From Methanimicrococcus sp034006575 (GTDB taxonomy: Archaea; Halobacteriota; Methanosarcinia; Methanosarcinales; Methanosarcinaceae): a stretch of DNA of 22,604 nt. Position numbers and translations under genes: made by a program. The stretch is from positions 1 through 22,604 of the forward strand of contig JAVESN010000019.1 of the NCBI GenBank assembly GCA_034006575.1. The letters are read 5' to 3'. Shown in pieces: positions 21,867-22,604 of this stretch (position 1 is its first letter; the number at the start of each line of letters is the position of its first letter). A model generated the notes under the pieces. It saw nothing but the letters and a program-made list of their open reading frames with translations, made no database searches and was not told the DNA's origin.

Positions 21867-22526
21867 ATGAATCAAATCAATTATTTAAAAACATTAGCGC
21901 TTCTCGGCTGTGATCAAAAATCCGTTAAAATTTCGGTGAAAGATTTAGAGAAAGATTTCGGGGTCAGCAGCAAAACCATTTCTCGAAATTTGAAGCGTCT
22001 TGAAGAGCAAAATTTAATCGCCAGAGAGATGATTTCTTCCGGGCAAATGATTCAAATTCGGGCGGAAGGAATGAAAGTCCTTTCAAAAGAGTTTGCGGAT
22101 TACAAACGCATTTTTCACGTCAAAGACGAGTTCGAATTAGACGGCGTGATTACTTCCGGATTGGGGGAAGGGCAATATTATATTTCGATTGACGGTTATA
22201 TTTCCCAATTTCAAGAAAAGCTCGGTTTTACGCCGTTTCCGGGAACGCTCAACGTCAGAGTCAAGGAGCATTGTTTGGATTTGCGGAAACGAATCGATGA
22301 ATTGCCTTTTATTAAAATCGACGGCTTTTCGGACGGGCAAAGAACATATGGCGCAAGCGATTGTTACTCTGTTGAAATCGGCGGAATTTCCGGTTTCATC
22401 ATCGTTCCCGAACGAACGCACCATAAAATGGATTTGCTTGAAATCATCGCGCCCGTTAAAATGCGCGACGCTTTAAAATTAAACGACGGCGATGAAGTCA
22501 CCGTGACGATTCGCGGGATTTATTAA
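21867..22526 (+). CDS. ribK: RbkR-type protein: winged-helix regulator fused to CTP-dependent riboflavin kinase
   Basis: Bifunctional archaeal protein. Residues about 1-75 form a winged helix (VKDLEKDFGVSSKTISRNLKRLEEQNLI is the helix-turn-helix, split here at DFGVSSKTISRNL). Residues about 88-219 are the archaeal riboflavin kinase, which uses CTP to make FMN. Visible kinase blocks: GVITSGLGEGQYYISI (93-108, nucleotide loop), FTPFPGTLNVRV (121-132), FSDGQRTYGASDCY, and the closing LKLNDGDEVTVTIRG. In the RbkR family the HTH represses riboflavin genes and its own gene. The six-fold dyad array directly upstream fits self-regulation. FMN made here would serve flavoproteins such as AroC. Confidence 0.9.
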   Translation: MNQINYLKTLALLGCDQKSVKISVKDLEKDFGVSSKTISRNLKRLEEQNLIAREMISSGQMIQIRAEGMKVLSKEFADYKRIFHVKDEFELDGVITSGLGEGQYYISIDGYISQFQEKLGFTPFPGTLNVRVKEHCLDLRKRIDELPFIKIDGFSDGQRTYGASDCYSVEIGGISGFIIVPERTHHKMDLLEIIAPVKMRDALKLNDGDEVTVTIRGIY

Positions 22527-22546
22527 TCTTTCAAAAACGCCGTTTT

Positions 22547-22604
22547 GGAATTCATTTCAATTTGCTGGAATTCATTTCAATTTGCTGGAATTCATTTCAA
22601 TTTG
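22547..22604. repeat. 20-bp tandem repeat at the right edge, at least 3 units
   Basis: Units GGAATTCATTTCAATTTGCT at 22547, 22567 and 22587 are identical where complete; the third is cut by the window end, so the array probably continues. It starts 20 nt after the rbkR stop. The word GAATTCATTTCA also occurs alone at 17988-17999. Confidence 0.9.

Noticed and set aside
21505..21870. 121-residue plus-strand frame reading LIFENR-type repeats through the 18-bp array
   Set aside because: The 18-bp period is divisible by three, so an open frame arises by chance; the frame starts inside the opposite gene and the units are better explained as dyads.

Overview
The window reads as chromosome of a methanogenic euryarchaeon, most like the Methanosarcinales. 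Evidence: the archaeal Ahb route to heme (siroheme decarboxylase pair plus radical-SAM heme synthase), Sep-tRNA:Cys-tRNA synthase, class I lysyl-tRNA synthetase, an HdrD-like CCG-domain iron-sulfur protein, exosome subunit Csl4, RNA polymerase subunit L, Dph2, an archaeosortase and an HTH/CTP-dependent riboflavin kinase. TATA-like promoters and Shine-Dalgarno sites are present. Genes are moderately GC-rich; intergenic DNA is very AT-rich and unusually full of short tandem repeats. Genus was not determined.

Left part (1-10076), all on the minus strand: aroC, ahbD, two Lrp-like siroheme decarboxylase subunits, precorrin-2 dehydrogenase (sirC), a 73-residue orphan, hemA, a 132-residue orphan, a 25-bp tandem array, then hemB, hemL and a partial hemC. 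These genes cover glutamyl-tRNA to hydroxymethylbilane, precorrin-2 to siroheme, and the siroheme to heme steps except AhbC. Uroporphyrinogen III synthase, uroporphyrinogen methyltransferase and AhbC are not in the window.

Middle part (10077-19596), plus strand: HdrD-like protein, class I LysRS, a 50-residue small protein, then hpt, dph2 and a METTL5-like methyltransferase, followed by csl4, rpoL and SepCysS. This is mainly an information-processing neighbourhood. Csl4 carries a disordered N-terminal extension of about 258 residues rich in RPER-type repeats and RG/GG motifs.

Right part (19597-22604): a 14-bp tandem array, archaeosortase A-like gene (+), convergent T-rich terminators, a zinc-finger protein (-), six tandem 18-bp dyad elements, and an RbkR-type riboflavin kinase/regulator (+). 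A 20-bp tandem array runs off the right edge.

No tRNA, rRNA, CRISPR, insertion sequence or prophage gene was recognised. The best candidates for something not yet described are the six-fold dyad array in front of rbkR, the extended Csl4, and the 25-bp array with paired dyads inside the heme locus. None is demonstrated by sequence alone.
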